Notes: generated by a model not told the origin, from the letters alone. A stretch of 64,000 nucleotides of DNA from Flavobacterium aquicola (GCF_003385115.1 NZ_QUNI01000009.1:1-64000); one strand, 5' to 3'; counted from the first letter of the stretch, positions 1 through 8,235 are shown. Translations and numbers: made by a program.

Positions 1-110
1 ATGCGAACCTTTTCTTAAATCTGTGCTCATAATCTAAAGGTAAAGATTTTTTCGCATTACTAAAGTACTGCAATAAATTGCAGGGTTTTAAACCCGAATC
101 TGAGACCAAT

Positions 111-148
111 AAAAACAAAAAACCTAGAAATCATAAGACTTCTAGGTT
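111..148 (-). terminator. Intrinsic terminator of tRNA-Ser
   Basis: Arms AACCTAGAA (121-129) and TTCTAGGTT (140-148) form a perfect 9-bp stem. Read on the minus strand, the stem is followed by TTTTGTTTTT. It lies just downstream of the tRNA. A T-run on the other side means it could also act on plus-strand transcripts. Bases 1-110 hold nothing I can recognise. Confidence 0.7.
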
Positions 149-161
149 TTCATTTTTTTTG

Positions 162-248
162 CAGAGAGGAAGGGATTCGAACCCTCGATACAGTTACCCA
201 TATACTAGCTTTCCAGGCTAGCTCCTTCAACCACTCGGACACCTCTCT
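162..248 (-). tRNA. tRNA-Ser (anticodon GGA)
   Basis: An 87-nt cloverleaf reads on the minus strand. The acceptor arms are AGAGAGG and CCTCTCT, with discriminator G and no encoded CCA. The anticodon stem CTAGC/GCTAG encloses the loop CTGGAAA, giving anticodon GGA. The long variable arm is typical of class II serine tRNAs, and the T-arm GAGGG-TTCGAAT-CCCTC is intact. It decodes UCC and UCU. Confidence 0.95.
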
Positions 249-272
249 ATTATTTTGGTGTGCAAAGAACAC

Positions 273-304
273 TAAAAAAAATGAATTTAAAAAGTAAAAA
301 TTCA
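273..304 (-). terminator. Probable terminator of the asparaginase gene
   Basis: On the minus strand TGAATTT (298-304) pairs with AAATTCA (282-288) and is followed by eight T. The stem is AT-rich and only 7 bp. It sits directly after the asparaginase stop codon and before the tRNA. Confidence 0.45.
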
Positions 305-307
305 ATA

Positions 308-1348
308 TTATTGCATTTCTCCTCTCAAAGAAGTTTCGAAAGCTTTTTTAAAGTCTTTTTGTGGTATGTTTTGACCTAGTAAATACATCAATTTGGTAAT
401 GGCCGCTTCGGTAGTAATATCTTTTCCAGAAATAATTCCCAGTTCTTTCATTGTTGTACTGGTTTCATAATGCCCCATACTAACGCTTCCGACAGCACAT
501 TGTGTTACATTAACTATTTGCAATCCTCTATGAATAGCATGCTGCAAAAGATTTAAAAACCAATCTTCGGTCGGGGCATTTCCTGCTCCATAGGTTTCTA
601 GAACAATGCCTTTTAGTCCTTCAATATTTAAAATGGCGGTTAATACCTTTTCGTTTATTCCAGGGAACATTTTGATTATTGCCACATTATTATCAAAATG
701 AGTATGCACTTTCAAAGAAGTTTGTTCATTTACAGGCAAAAACAACTCTGAATTTATATTTAAATGCACTCCAGATTCCACCAAAAAGGAATAATTTGGC
801 GAAATAAAAGCTCTGAAATGTTCAGCATTTATCTTAGTCGTTCTATTGCCTCGGTATAATTTATATTCAAAATATAGACAGACTTCCTTGATTAATGGTT
901 TGCCATTTTCCTGCAAAGAAGCAATCTGAATTGCAGTGATTAAATTTTCTTTAGCGTCTGTACGCAAATCCCCGATTGGCAGCTGAGATCCGGTAAATAT
1001 GATAGGTTTAGAAAGATTTTCGAACATGAAACTCAATGCCGAAGCGGAATAAGACATTGTATCCGATCCGTGAAGAACCACAAACCCGTCAAAATTCTGA
1101 TAATTACTTTCGATTGAACGGGCAATTTCAGTCCAATGTTCGGGATTCATATTGGATGAATCTATTGGATTTTCAAAAGAAAAAGTATCTATCTCACAAT
1201 CCAATAATTTTAATTCCGGAATATTATGCAGGAGTTTGCTAAAATTAAAAGCTTTAAGAGCTCCTGTTTCAAAATCTTTACTCATACCAATGGTTCCACC
1301 AGTATAAATTAAAAGAATTTTTGGTTTAGAGTGTAAGTGCATCAACAT
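308..1348 (-). CDS. ansA: Type I (cytoplasmic) L-asparaginase
   Basis: Hydrolyses L-asparagine to aspartate and ammonia. The 346-residue length suits the bacterial type I enzyme. TGGTIGM at 16-22 supplies the nucleophilic threonine region, DSSNM at 63-67 the substrate loop, and HGSDTM at 93-98 the second catalytic block (usually HGTDTM, so one conservative change). A TQC-x2-G-x-V-x-MG stretch near the C terminus is also typical. There is no signal peptide, which supports a cytoplasmic enzyme. Start codons are possible at 1348 and 1342; either makes the gene overlap the 3' end of the upstream acyltransferase by about 20 bases, so the two are probably co-transcribed. Confidence 0.9.
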   Translation of the reverse strand: MLMHLHSKPKILLIYTGGTIGMSKDFETGALKAFNFSKLLHNIPELKLLDCEIDTFSFENPIDSSNMNPEHWTEIARSIESNYQNFDGFVVLHGSDTMSYSASALSFMFENLSKPIIFTGSQLPIGDLRTDAKENLITAIQIASLQENGKPLIKEVCLYFEYKLYRGNRTTKINAEHFRAFISPNYSFLVESGVHLNINSELFLPVNEQTSLKVHTHFDNNVAIIKMFPGINEKVLTAILNIEGLKGIVLETYGAGNAPTEDWFLNLLQHAIHRGLQIVNVTQCAVGSVSMGHYETSTTMKELGIISGKDITTEAAITKLMYLLGQNIPQKDFKKAFETSLRGEMQ

Positions 1349-2468
1349 ATTTCAATTTATTGACAACTGGATTTGCATACATATCCAAAAAGCCTTGTTT
1401 TGCAACCGGATGTTCATGATCAATTCTCAATTCTAATCTCCTTTCGAAAAGCAATTTCTCATTTTCGGTATATAAATGTGTAAATCTTGTAGAATTATTT
1501 ACAATATCATATGCTATAAAGTTTGTAGTCCACAACTTGTAATTGACCAAAATAGAATCATCTATTGTTTGTGCCAAAGCCTGTACCTGCTTGTTAGTTG
1601 TATCTACATTTTTGATAATATCATCAATTTCAGTATCAAGTACATCACCTATGTGAATATGTATTCTCTTCTTCTGACCGATGATACCGCTTAATAAAGT
1701 CTTAAAATCTTCATTTTTCTCTTTAATATAAACTTCATTATTTGCTTCAGCCAATAATTGTGGCATTTTTAAAGCATCAGTCGGATCATATTCATAGGAT
1801 ATAGAAACAGGAACAATTTTAATTTTTTTAAAATAATCCATTATATTGGGCTCATCAGATCCCATGGCTATCATTTTTAAAACACCAGGATTGGTTTCAT
1901 CATTCCCATCTTTAGTTCTTCCTTCGCGCTGGGCAATCCATACCGAACGATTTTCATGCAGCAGCAGCTGTGCCATATATTCGGACAGTAATTTGGAACT
2001 CACCAATAATTCTCTTGGAGACAGCCCTCGCTGTACCAAAAAGTTTCTGTTTAATTTTGATAATGTTTTTAAAAATGACTTTTTGACTAAATTATCACCA
2101 ATAGCTGATGAAGTCATATCCAAACCATATTCAAACAAAGAAGCATTCAATAATGTGGTATCTAAGACAATATCTCTATGATTAGAGACAAATAGATAAG
2201 CGGTGTTTTTTTCTAATTTCTCAAAACCTGAAGTAGTGAGCCCTTCTGAGCTTTTCTCCAAAACCTGCTGCACTCCATGATAAATAAAGTTGCATTGAAA
2301 ATCACGAATAGAGTGTGTTTTACGAAGCTGTTCTTTCCAAACTTCGTCATCTACACCTGGAAAACAAAAGTTCATCAAAGCTTTCATCATTGGATGATCA
2401 ATTACTTTTATTATTCCTTCATTTATTTCGGAATCATAAAAAGACCGGATCGCATCAAATTTATTCAT
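1326..2468 (-). CDS. 1-acyl-sn-glycerol-3-phosphate acyltransferase-like protein
   Basis: A 380-residue protein of the PlsC/LPLAT type, expected to transfer an acyl chain to a lysophospholipid or similar acceptor at the inner membrane. NHRDIVLD at 96-103 matches acyltransferase motif I in a slightly unusual spacing (NH-x5-D rather than NH-x4-D). REGRTKDG further on matches the substrate-binding EGTRS-type motif. I chose the ATG at 2468, which begins MNKFDAIRSF, over an in-frame ATG at 2501, because the extra 11 residues look like untranslated leader. The gene overlaps the asparaginase gene downstream. The acceptor substrate cannot be told from sequence. Confidence 0.75.
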   Translation of the reverse strand: MNKFDAIRSFYDSEINEGIIKVIDHPMMKALMNFCFPGVDDEVWKEQLRKTHSIRDFQCNFIYHGVQQVLEKSSEGLTTSGFEKLEKNTAYLFVSNHRDIVLDTTLLNASLFEYGLDMTSSAIGDNLVKKSFLKTLSKLNRNFLVQRGLSPRELLVSSKLLSEYMAQLLLHENRSVWIAQREGRTKDGNDETNPGVLKMIAMGSDEPNIMDYFKKIKIVPVSISYEYDPTDALKMPQLLAEANNEVYIKEKNEDFKTLLSGIIGQKKRIHIHIGDVLDTEIDDIIKNVDTTNKQVQALAQTIDDSILVNYKLWTTNFIAYDIVNNSTRFTHLYTENEKLLFERRLELRIDHEHPVAKQGFLDMYANPVVNKLKYVDALTL

Positions 2469-2531
2469 TTTTGTTTTCAATTTAGTTGGACAAAAGAACA
2501 AAAAAAATATTAAAGTTAAAGAAATTCTATA

Positions 2532-3311
2532 TTAAATACCGAATATTTTTGTAGAATTATCGGTTGTTACAACCGCTATCTCGTTGGCCGAAAGATCATA
2601 TATTTGAGCCAATTTATCAGCTACATTTATTAAATAGCTGCTTTCGTTGCGTTTGCCGCGATACGGTATCGGAGCCAAGTATGGTGAATCTGTTTCCAAA
2701 ACAATATGCTTTAAATCAATTTTACTCAAAAACTGATCAATTTTTCCGTTTTTGAAAGTAACCACACCGCCGATTCCCAATTTCATATTATACGATATAG
2801 CTTGTAATGCCTGTTGATAAGTACCCGTAAAACAATGAAAAATCCCAAATAACTCAGGTGATTTTTCTTCTTCCAAAATTTCAAAAATTTCATCAAAAGC
2901 TTCACGGCAGTGAATTACAATAGGAAGTTTGTACTGTTTAGCCAGCTGAATTTGCTTTCTGAAAGCGATTTGCTGTTCGGCCAGATGTGTTTTGTCCCAA
3001 TATAAATCGATACCAATTTCACCAATAGCAATGAATTTTCTTTTAGCTAATTCAGTTTCCACATGCTGCAGTTCATCCAGATAATTATCCTTTACGTAAG
3101 TTGGGTGCAGTCCCATCATCAGGAATACATTATCAGGGTAATCGCGCTCCAGATCATACATGCTTTGGGTGCAGGAAGAATCTATGGCCGGGATAAAAAA
3201 ACGGGAAACGCCATTATCTATGGCACGCCGCATCATTTCGCTTCGGTCCAGATCAAATTCCTCTGAATATAAATGGGTATGGGTATCGGTAAGTATTGCT
3301 TTTGTTTCCAA
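2532..3311 (-). CDS. TatD family metal-dependent hydrolase (deoxyribonuclease)
   Basis: A 259-residue TIM-barrel hydrolase with the full TatD metal-ligand set: HTH at 11-13, Glu98 in GEIGID, His134 in VIHCRE, His156 in FHCFTG and Asp205 in ETDSPYL. The ending PIPYRGKRNE-S is also typical. Family members act as Mg-dependent 3'-5' exonucleases or endonucleases in DNA repair and turnover; some are uncharacterised hydrolases. No signal peptide is seen, so it should be cytoplasmic. It lies 63 bases upstream of the acyltransferase gene on the same strand and may be the first gene of a three-gene transcript. Confidence 0.9.
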   Translation of the reverse strand: METKAILTDTHTHLYSEEFDLDRSEMMRRAIDNGVSRFFIPAIDSSCTQSMYDLERDYPDNVFLMMGLHPTYVKDNYLDELQHVETELAKRKFIAIGEIGIDLYWDKTHLAEQQIAFRKQIQLAKQYKLPIVIHCREAFDEIFEILEEEKSPELFGIFHCFTGTYQQALQAISYNMKLGIGGVVTFKNGKIDQFLSKIDLKHIVLETDSPYLAPIPYRGKRNESSYLINVADKLAQIYDLSANEIAVVTTDNSTKIFGI

Positions 3312-3398
3312 GTGTATATTTTAATATTGCAAAATTACTCTAAAAACGGGGCTTTACCAAGAATGGAGTTTCATAAAAAATTAAATTCTATTATTTTT

Positions 3399-3530
3399 TG
3401 GAGCAGAAAGATTTGCTTCGCCTGTTCGCTTTCGCTCGGGTGGCATTTTCAGCAAGCATCGTCCCGCTCTTCGTTGCAATCTTGTGTGCCGAACCCCGGC
3501 ACACAAGGATTTTCACTTCGATCGGGGCTA
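3399..3530 (-). repeat. Interspersed palindromic repeat, family 1, copy A
   Basis: Read on the minus strand it starts TAGCCCCGAT and continues AAGTGAAAATCC. A stem-loop follows, with 11-bp arms CTTGTGTGCCG (3481-3491) and CGGCACACAAG (3497-3507). It then runs GCAACGAAGAGCGGGA and ends in CTGCTCC. The same flanks with different stem arms recur at 62580-62683, and related forms at 53663-53737 and 16051-16161. It lies between the 3' end of the S41 peptidase gene and the start of tatD. Reading frames across it on the plus strand look spurious. Confidence 0.8.
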
Positions 3531-3562
3531 AAGTTCAACAGACTAATTTTTTATTTAAATTC

Positions 3563-5212
3563 CTATTTTCCAGTTTCTATAAACAATAATGCTCTATCCC
3601 AAACCTCGTCTTTCCCTTCCTGAATACCTTTGATTGTCGGTTTGACTTCAATGTCTGGAATGATTCCGATTCTTTGAGTTTCTCTTTTATCAGGATAATA
3701 AACACCAATTCCAGAATATCTGGTAAAGAATCCTGAAAAATCTAGAGTAAATACATTCCCATCCGCACCAGCGGTCTGACTCCCTATTATAGTTGTATTC
3801 CCAGCTGTTTGAAAACACATTGCCGTCCATTCTGATTGACTTATAGAATCTTCATTAAGAAGCACAATCACTTTTCCTTTATAATTACCTTTATTTTCAG
3901 ATCCGCAAATAGTTCCTTCTCTCCAAAAAAACCGCCCTGGATAATTTAAATATGGATAGGTGTAAATTGCAAATTCCTTTTTATGTGGACTCAAAAAATT
4001 AATAATACCATCGAACGTTTCGTTTGGATAATTTCTCATATCAAAAACAATTGCTTTTGCAGACCCTAATACTTCAATCATTGCTGGAATATCTTTGTTT
4101 TTTAAAACACCCATATCGACATACCCAACATTGCTATCTAAAAGTTTAAACTTTTCCTTCTTCTTCATAGCTCCCTTTTTGAATTCATTTCTGTGGGATT
4201 CATGATATTCAAACCAAGTCATTAATTTTGTTTCATGCTTACCGTTCTTCAAAAACTCAACTTTTACTTGTTCAGAATCCGAACGTAAAAATAATTCTAC
4301 GGCTTTATTTAAATAATAAGCCTCATTTGATGCTGCGACAATGTCTCTGTTTTCTTCAATCAGTTCTTTAATAGTTTTATCATTTATTTTTGTTATTACA
4401 TCACCAACTTTAATATGATCCGCTACAGCCAAACTATCTCCTGTAATCTCTGTAACAACCATTTTGTCATCAATAATTTTACATTTTGCAGGGAAATAGA
4501 CCACTATTCTTTTTGATTTTGAAGACTCATAAATAAAAAAATCTACGTGGCTGTCATTAAGCTTCGCAGCTAATTTTTTCATCGTTAAATAAAAATCATT
4601 TTGATCTTTTGCGGCAATAACAAGCGGAAGTATTTGTTCTAAAGTTTTATCCCATTTTTGATCCATAACATATTTATACGGAAAATAATATTCTACTAAA
4701 TTCCAATAGGCAAACAACATTAGAATTCTAGAACCTTTCAAATTATAATCTAGATCGAAATAATTTTTTATATTCTTAAGTCCATCAAATCCATTTTCAA
4801 ATTCTTCATTACTTTGAAATCTATTATCCTCAATAAACTTCAACTTCATCGAAAGACTTTTCGAAAACAACTTATCATTCTTAAACCAGCTTAAATCAAA
4901 GTTTTTATCAAAATATTCAATGTCTTTTGGAGGTGGAATCGGTGCAATTTTTGGGACTTCGCCCAAAGCATCAATCCATTTTTCCAGTACCAAAGAAAAC
5001 TCTTCCTGTGTTTGCACCTGCTCAATTTTTGGCAAAATCTCAGTCAGTTGTTTATCCCAGTCTGTTTTTCCGCCTGCCACCTGAGGATGATAATATTTCA
5101 GAAAACCCCAGACTTTACAGGTTGCGGCAAGTTTTTGGTTTTCGGTAAGTTTAGGGTTTGCAAATAAGGTTTGAGAAAAAACCAGAAGAATCAGCAAGGT
5201 AATTTTTTTCAT
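3563..5212 (-). CDS. Exported S41 family peptidase (C-terminal processing protease type)
   Basis: A 549-residue serine protease. Residues 1-18 form a clear signal peptide ending in LFA-N, so the enzyme is periplasmic or exported. A PDZ-like segment covers about 240-300 (GDSLAVADHIKVGDVI). The C-terminal peptidase domain covers about 360-530, with the probable nucleophile Ser460 in SISQSEWTAM and the GSQTAGADG turn about 20 residues later. Such enzymes cut unstructured C termini of periplasmic proteins. It is separated from the upstream anti-sigma-like gene by a terminator (5252-5291), so it is probably a separate transcript. Its substrate is unknown. Confidence 0.85.
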   Translation of the reverse strand: MKKITLLILLVFSQTLFANPKLTENQKLAATCKVWGFLKYYHPQVAGGKTDWDKQLTEILPKIEQVQTQEEFSLVLEKWIDALGEVPKIAPIPPPKDIEYFDKNFDLSWFKNDKLFSKSLSMKLKFIEDNRFQSNEEFENGFDGLKNIKNYFDLDYNLKGSRILMLFAYWNLVEYYFPYKYVMDQKWDKTLEQILPLVIAAKDQNDFYLTMKKLAAKLNDSHVDFFIYESSKSKRIVVYFPAKCKIIDDKMVVTEITGDSLAVADHIKVGDVITKINDKTIKELIEENRDIVAASNEAYYLNKAVELFLRSDSEQVKVEFLKNGKHETKLMTWFEYHESHRNEFKKGAMKKKEKFKLLDSNVGYVDMGVLKNKDIPAMIEVLGSAKAIVFDMRNYPNETFDGIINFLSPHKKEFAIYTYPYLNYPGRFFWREGTICGSENKGNYKGKVIVLLNEDSISQSEWTAMCFQTAGNTTIIGSQTAGADGNVFTLDFSGFFTRYSGIGVYYPDKRETQRIGIIPDIEVKPTIKGIQEGKDEVWDRALLFIETGK

Positions 5213-5251
5213 GAAGCAAAGGGGTTAAATTAAGGCCAGGGTAATTCGTAT

Positions 5252-5291
5252 AAAAAAATCGAATTTAGAATAAAAAACTCTAAATCCGATT
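5252..5291 (-). terminator. Terminator after the sigma/anti-sigma-like pair
   Basis: The 13-base arms at 5257-5269 and 5279-5291 pair with one wobble. Read on the minus strand a run of seven T follows. It ends the transcript of the genes at 5314-6626 and separates them from the S41 peptidase gene. Confidence 0.7.
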
Positions 5292-5313
5292 ATTTTTCTT
5301 GTTATTGTTAAAA

Positions 5314-6039
5314 TTAATCCAGTTCCTCCAGCAAAGCATCAACCTGATCATTGCCTTCATAATCCTCAGGAATGGTCAGCAATAGTTCTTGACAGGATTT
5401 ATAGTCTTTTTGTTTTAACTTACTCAAAGCCAAACTCCAGATTGCTTTGTTTTTATAAATAGAATTACCCGATTTCAACTCGTTAAAAACAGCCTCAGCT
5501 TCAAGCATTCTATTATCTTCCAATAAAGAAACTCCATAAAAATACTGAATCTCTGCACTTTTATCAGTCTTTAAAATAGTTTCAAAAAGCGGAATCGCCT
5601 TTTTATACTGCTTAGCATTAAATGCATCCTGAGCCAATTTCAAATTATCGTCTGCCTCTCCCCTCTCAGTAAAAAAAACAGTTTCTGTCTGATTGTAGTC
5701 CTCAAAAACCGGATCTGATTTTTGATTCAAAATAAAAATCCCTAGTAAAACCGCTACCGATGCTGCAACAGCATAATGCCACGGTTTAAAACCAATAACA
5801 TTGGATTTGGATTTTTTAAAATGTTTCTTAGAAATACCTTTCAAATTCTTCTTGAACGCCTGCAGTTCATCGGCTTTGCCAAACTTATTTTCCAAATGAA
5901 GATGCAGTTCCTTATACGTTTCAAAAGCCATTGCCAGTTCCGGCTCCTGCTTCAATTGTTCTTCAAAAGCCAATTTATCTGCATCAGGCATTTCGCCTTG
6001 AAGATATTCGTCAAATTCCAAAAAGTGTTCTTCGTTCAT
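5314..6039 (-). CDS. Anti-sigma-like single-pass membrane protein with TPR-type C terminus
   Basis: 241 residues. The acidic N-terminal 50 residues (FDEYLQGEMPDADKLAFEEQ and onward) look like the cytoplasmic part of anti-sigma proteins. One membrane segment lies at about 87-105 (AVAASVAVLLGIFIL). The outside part, about 120-241, carries tetratricopeptide-like helices (AQDAFNAKQYKKAIPLFETI; LLEDNRMLEAEAVFNEL). The start ATG is 2 bases from the stop codon of the sigma-factor gene, so the two are co-translated. The pairing, topology and acidic N terminus suggest it restrains that sigma factor and senses something in the periplasm. That role is inferred; no zinc-binding anti-sigma motif is present. 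Confidence 0.7.
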   Translation of the reverse strand: MNEEHFLEFDEYLQGEMPDADKLAFEEQLKQEPELAMAFETYKELHLHLENKFGKADELQAFKKNLKGISKKHFKKSKSNVIGFKPWHYAVAASVAVLLGIFILNQKSDPVFEDYNQTETVFFTERGEADDNLKLAQDAFNAKQYKKAIPLFETILKTDKSAEIQYFYGVSLLEDNRMLEAEAVFNELKSGNSIYKNKAIWSLALSKLKQKDYKSCQELLLTIPEDYEGNDQVDALLEELD

Positions 6040-6041
6040 GG

Positions 6042-6626
6042 CTAGGTATTTTTTATAGATTTAAAACGATTGTTTTCCTGAATCAGCTGTGTCAGCTGGC
6101 CAATGCAGAGCGATTTCTTTTTGCGGACATAACCATACGTAACTGCCAGTTTTTCGGCCACCTGTTCCATCGACGGGAGCTCAAAACTAAGCTTTATCAG
6201 CTCTTGGCATTTCTCCCCCAGTTTTTGAAACATCGCATCATACAGCTGCTGTTTTTCATCAAAATGCTCGGTCTGCACAACCATCTCATCAGCAGCATCG
6301 TGTATAGATGGCTGCTCGTCTTTAATTGTTACCCCTTTATTCGAATGTTTTTTCAGTTCATTGAGCCATTTCCGTTTGCACAACAAAAAAAAGTACGCAT
6401 CAAAGGGACAGGTTAATTGCAATTGCTGTGCTTTGGCCTGATTAAAAAGCAAAATCAGCACTTCCTGAACCACATCCTGCGCCTTATCGGCATCGCCAGA
6501 ATTGCTTTTTATATAGTGAACCACCTTTGGCACAAACTTTTTATAAATAGCATGAATAACCTCCGAATCATTATTCGCAAGTCCTTCAATATATATTTGG
6601 TCGGAATGAACAGTCGTTGCAGCCAT
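6042..6626 (-). CDS. ECF-type RNA polymerase sigma factor
   Basis: 194 residues from the ATG at 6626 (MAATTVHSDQ). Upstream in-frame ATGs at 6698 and elsewhere would add hydrophobic leader not seen in sigma factors. Region 2 covers about 20-95 (IYKKFVPKVVHYI; AQDVVQEVLILLF; FFLLCKRKWLNELKKH). A region 4 helix-turn-helix covers about 135-185 (LPSMEQVAEKLAVTYGYVRKKK). There is no region 3, as in ECF factors. It forms a two-gene unit with the anti-sigma-like protein and faces the lipoprotein/CHAT genes across a region with three matching promoter-like motifs. I infer these are its targets. Confidence 0.85.
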   Translation of the reverse strand: MAATTVHSDQIYIEGLANNDSEVIHAIYKKFVPKVVHYIKSNSGDADKAQDVVQEVLILLFNQAKAQQLQLTCPFDAYFFLLCKRKWLNELKKHSNKGVTIKDEQPSIHDAADEMVVQTEHFDEKQQLYDAMFQKLGEKCQELIKLSFELPSMEQVAEKLAVTYGYVRKKKSLCIGQLTQLIQENNRFKSIKNT

Positions 6627-6706
6627 AAAAAAACTTTTCATCGAAAATACTAAAAAAAGAGAAAAAACCTGCTTCAGATCCGTATATATCAACACCAATA
6701 ATAATC

Positions 6707-6822
6707 TGGGCGTAACCCCATTATGAAAAGAGGCCAGCTCATCTTTGCACTCATACGGCCTCTTTCCATAATGCGGTCGGGCTATCCGCGCTACTTCGGT
6801 AGCCTGCTTCTATCCCTTACGC
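6707..6822 (+). repeat. Interspersed repeat, family 2 (GGGCGT...GGTCGGGCTATCC...CTATCCCTTACGC)
   Basis: A 116-bp element with short inverted ends (GCGTAA near 6710; TTACGC near 6822). Inside is a hairpin with arms around ATTATGAAAAGAGGCC and GGCCTCTTTCCATAAT. It is followed by GGTCGGGCTATCC and a second small hairpin, GCTACTTCGGTAGC. The layout of conserved blocks around stem-loops resembles repeats I remember scattered through Flavobacterium-group genomes, but only one copy is present in this window. It lies just upstream of the sigma-factor gene. Confidence 0.6.
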
Positions 6823-6876
6823 AAACTGCAAAATCAAAAGTTTACTGCCAAAAAATAAAAAATTTCAAAAACAGGG

Positions 6877-6904
6877 GTAACAATTATAAAACCAAATGGA
6901 TATA
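6877..6904 (+). promoter_or_regulatory. Promoter-like motif GTAACA-N16-GATATA, copy 1
   Basis: GTAACA (6877-6882) and GATATA (6899-6904) are separated by exactly 16 bases and the motif is preceded by GG. The same two boxes with the same spacer occur twice more before the lipoprotein gene. The form resembles a -35/-10 pair of an ECF sigma factor and does not match the housekeeping TTG/TAnnTTTG promoter. This copy is about 320 bases from the start codon. Confidence 0.55.
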
Positions 6905-7023
6905 GCAGTATAAATCGATAATTAGAACTTTTAAAAACTTTTAGATTATGGAAAATATTAAAAAAATCGGAACCAGTTTCTTCAGTAAACTTTGGGCATT
7001 GATTACCCGATAAAATAGAAAGG

Positions 7024-7051
7024 GTAACAATTAAATCATTCAATTGATATA
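7024..7051 (+). promoter_or_regulatory. Promoter-like motif GTAACA-N16-GATATA, copy 2
   Basis: GTAACA at 7024-7029 and GATATA at 7046-7051, spacer 16 bases, again preceded by GG. AATT directly precedes GATATA, as in copy 3. Same interpretation as copy 1. Confidence 0.6.
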
Positions 7052-7077
7052 CTTCTGAAAAAAAATCAATTCGATCT

Positions 7078-7107
7078 CCCTCTCCTTTGGAGAGGGTTGG
7101 GGTGAGG
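7078..7107 (+). repeat. Short REP-like palindrome (CCCTCTCC-TTT-GGAGAGGG)
   Basis: A perfect 8-bp stem (7078-7085, 7089-7096) with a TTT loop is followed by TTGGGGTGAGG. It is far more GC-rich than its surroundings. This short palindrome with a GGGGTGAGG tail is common between genes in many bacteria. It sits between promoter-like copies 2 and 3. A minus-strand frame through it (FFLTPTLSKGEGD) is an artefact often seen with this repeat. Confidence 0.65.
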
Positions 7108-7114
7108 AAAAAAG

Positions 7115-7142
7115 GTAACAATATCAAACCTTAATTGATATA
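7115..7142 (+). promoter_or_regulatory. Promoter-like motif GTAACA-N16-GATATA, copy 3
   Basis: GTAACA at 7115-7120 and GATATA at 7137-7142, spacer 16 bases, preceded by AAAGG. It is the copy nearest the lipoprotein gene. A transcript starting 6-9 bases after GATATA would have a leader of about 75 bases before the ATG at 7224. Confidence 0.65.
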
Positions 7143-7223
7143 AAGCAAAAGAAACTATAATTAACAACCAGAATCAAAACAACTCTTGAATATTTCAGGA
7201 CAGATTCAAAAAAATTAGAAATC

Positions 7224-8210
7224 ATGAACAGAAATTTAAAATCAATCGCATTTTTATTTTTAACAGCAATCGCAATGACAAGCTGTACAAACGAGGATAC
7301 TCCAAATACTGAAGTCCCAAATATTCCAGCAACTGCAGCTGAATTCAAAGCAGTCCGTACTGAAGCATTAGCAAAACTAAAACAAACTTTTACGATAACA
7401 GAATCTTCTGGGACAGTAACCCTTACATCCGCCAGTGGCGTAAAACTCATGATCATCAGAGACAATCTTAGAAAAAACGGATTAGCATTTACCGGTCCTG
7501 TCAGCATCGAATATGTAGAAATATTTGACAAAGGGCACATGCTTACAGCCAATAAACCAACGATGGGATTAACAACAGACGGAAAGAAAAATCTACTAAT
7601 CTCCGGCGGTGAATTTTACATCAAAGCCACGAACGACGGGGTTGCTCTGGAAACCATAGGAACAATGGCTCTTATTGTCCCGACAATCTTAACGGACGGA
7701 TTAAAAACCGGAATGCAGCTTTGGATAGGCAATCAGGAAGATCCAGAAAACTTAGTTTGGAAAAATGTTGCCGACCCTGGAACCAATGGCGGTAAAGGAG
7801 GAGTTCAAGAAGAAGGAAACAACTATTATGTTACTTTTGGAAACTTTGGATGGACAAACGTAGATAAATTCTACAGCGATCCAAGACCAAAAACAACCAT
7901 CCTTGCTGATGCTCCTGATGGGTATGACAATACAAACAGTGCTATTTATTTATCTTACGATGGTGAAGGCCAAAACGCATTAGCTAAATTAGACACTTAC
8001 ACTGCCGCAGGATTATTCAGCGAGCATTACGGTCAAATTCCAATTGGACTAGCATGCCATATAATCTTTGCCACCGAAGACAACGGACAATGGAGATATG
8101 CAATCAAAGCCGTTACTGTAAGCGCAGATGCTGTTTACACTTTCACATTGGCCGAAACTACCGTAGGCACCGAAGCCCAATTAATAGCAGCAATCAATGC
8201 TATTCAATAG
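7224..8210 (+). CDS. Lipoprotein of unknown function, first gene of the CHAT locus
   Basis: A 328-residue lipoprotein. A hydrophobic signal (residues 5-18) ends in the lipobox AMTSC with Cys21. The residues after it (TNED) are acidic, like the surface-export signals of Bacteroidota lipoproteins, so it may face outside. The rest is probably beta-rich (SGTVTLTSASGVKLMI; GGEFYIKATNDGV); I do not recognise a domain. It follows three promoter-like motifs that I assign to the divergent sigma factor, and an intrinsic terminator (8236-8262) follows it. It may therefore be the most highly expressed gene of the group, with read-through into the PKD and CHAT genes. Confidence 0.75.
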   Translation: MNRNLKSIAFLFLTAIAMTSCTNEDTPNTEVPNIPATAAEFKAVRTEALAKLKQTFTITESSGTVTLTSASGVKLMIIRDNLRKNGLAFTGPVSIEYVEIFDKGHMLTANKPTMGLTTDGKKNLLISGGEFYIKATNDGVALETIGTMALIVPTILTDGLKTGMQLWIGNQEDPENLVWKNVADPGTNGGKGGVQEEGNNYYVTFGNFGWTNVDKFYSDPRPKTTILADAPDGYDNTNSAIYLSYDGEGQNALAKLDTYTAAGLFSEHYGQIPIGLACHIIFATEDNGQWRYAIKAVTVSADAVYTFTLAETTVGTEAQLIAAINAIQ

Positions 8211-8235
8211 GTTGCAGATTCAAATTAATAAGAAA

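Noticed and set aside
3273-3623. Open frames of 63-116 codons on the plus strand
   Set aside because: They run through the family 1 repeat and the start of tatD in antisense. Translations are compositionally odd and no promoter is seen.
6834-7127. Minus-strand frame of 97 codons in the sigma/lipoprotein divergent region
   Set aside because: It contains the FFLTPTLSKGEGD translation of the REP-like palindrome and covers the three promoter-like motifs, so it is most likely spurious.
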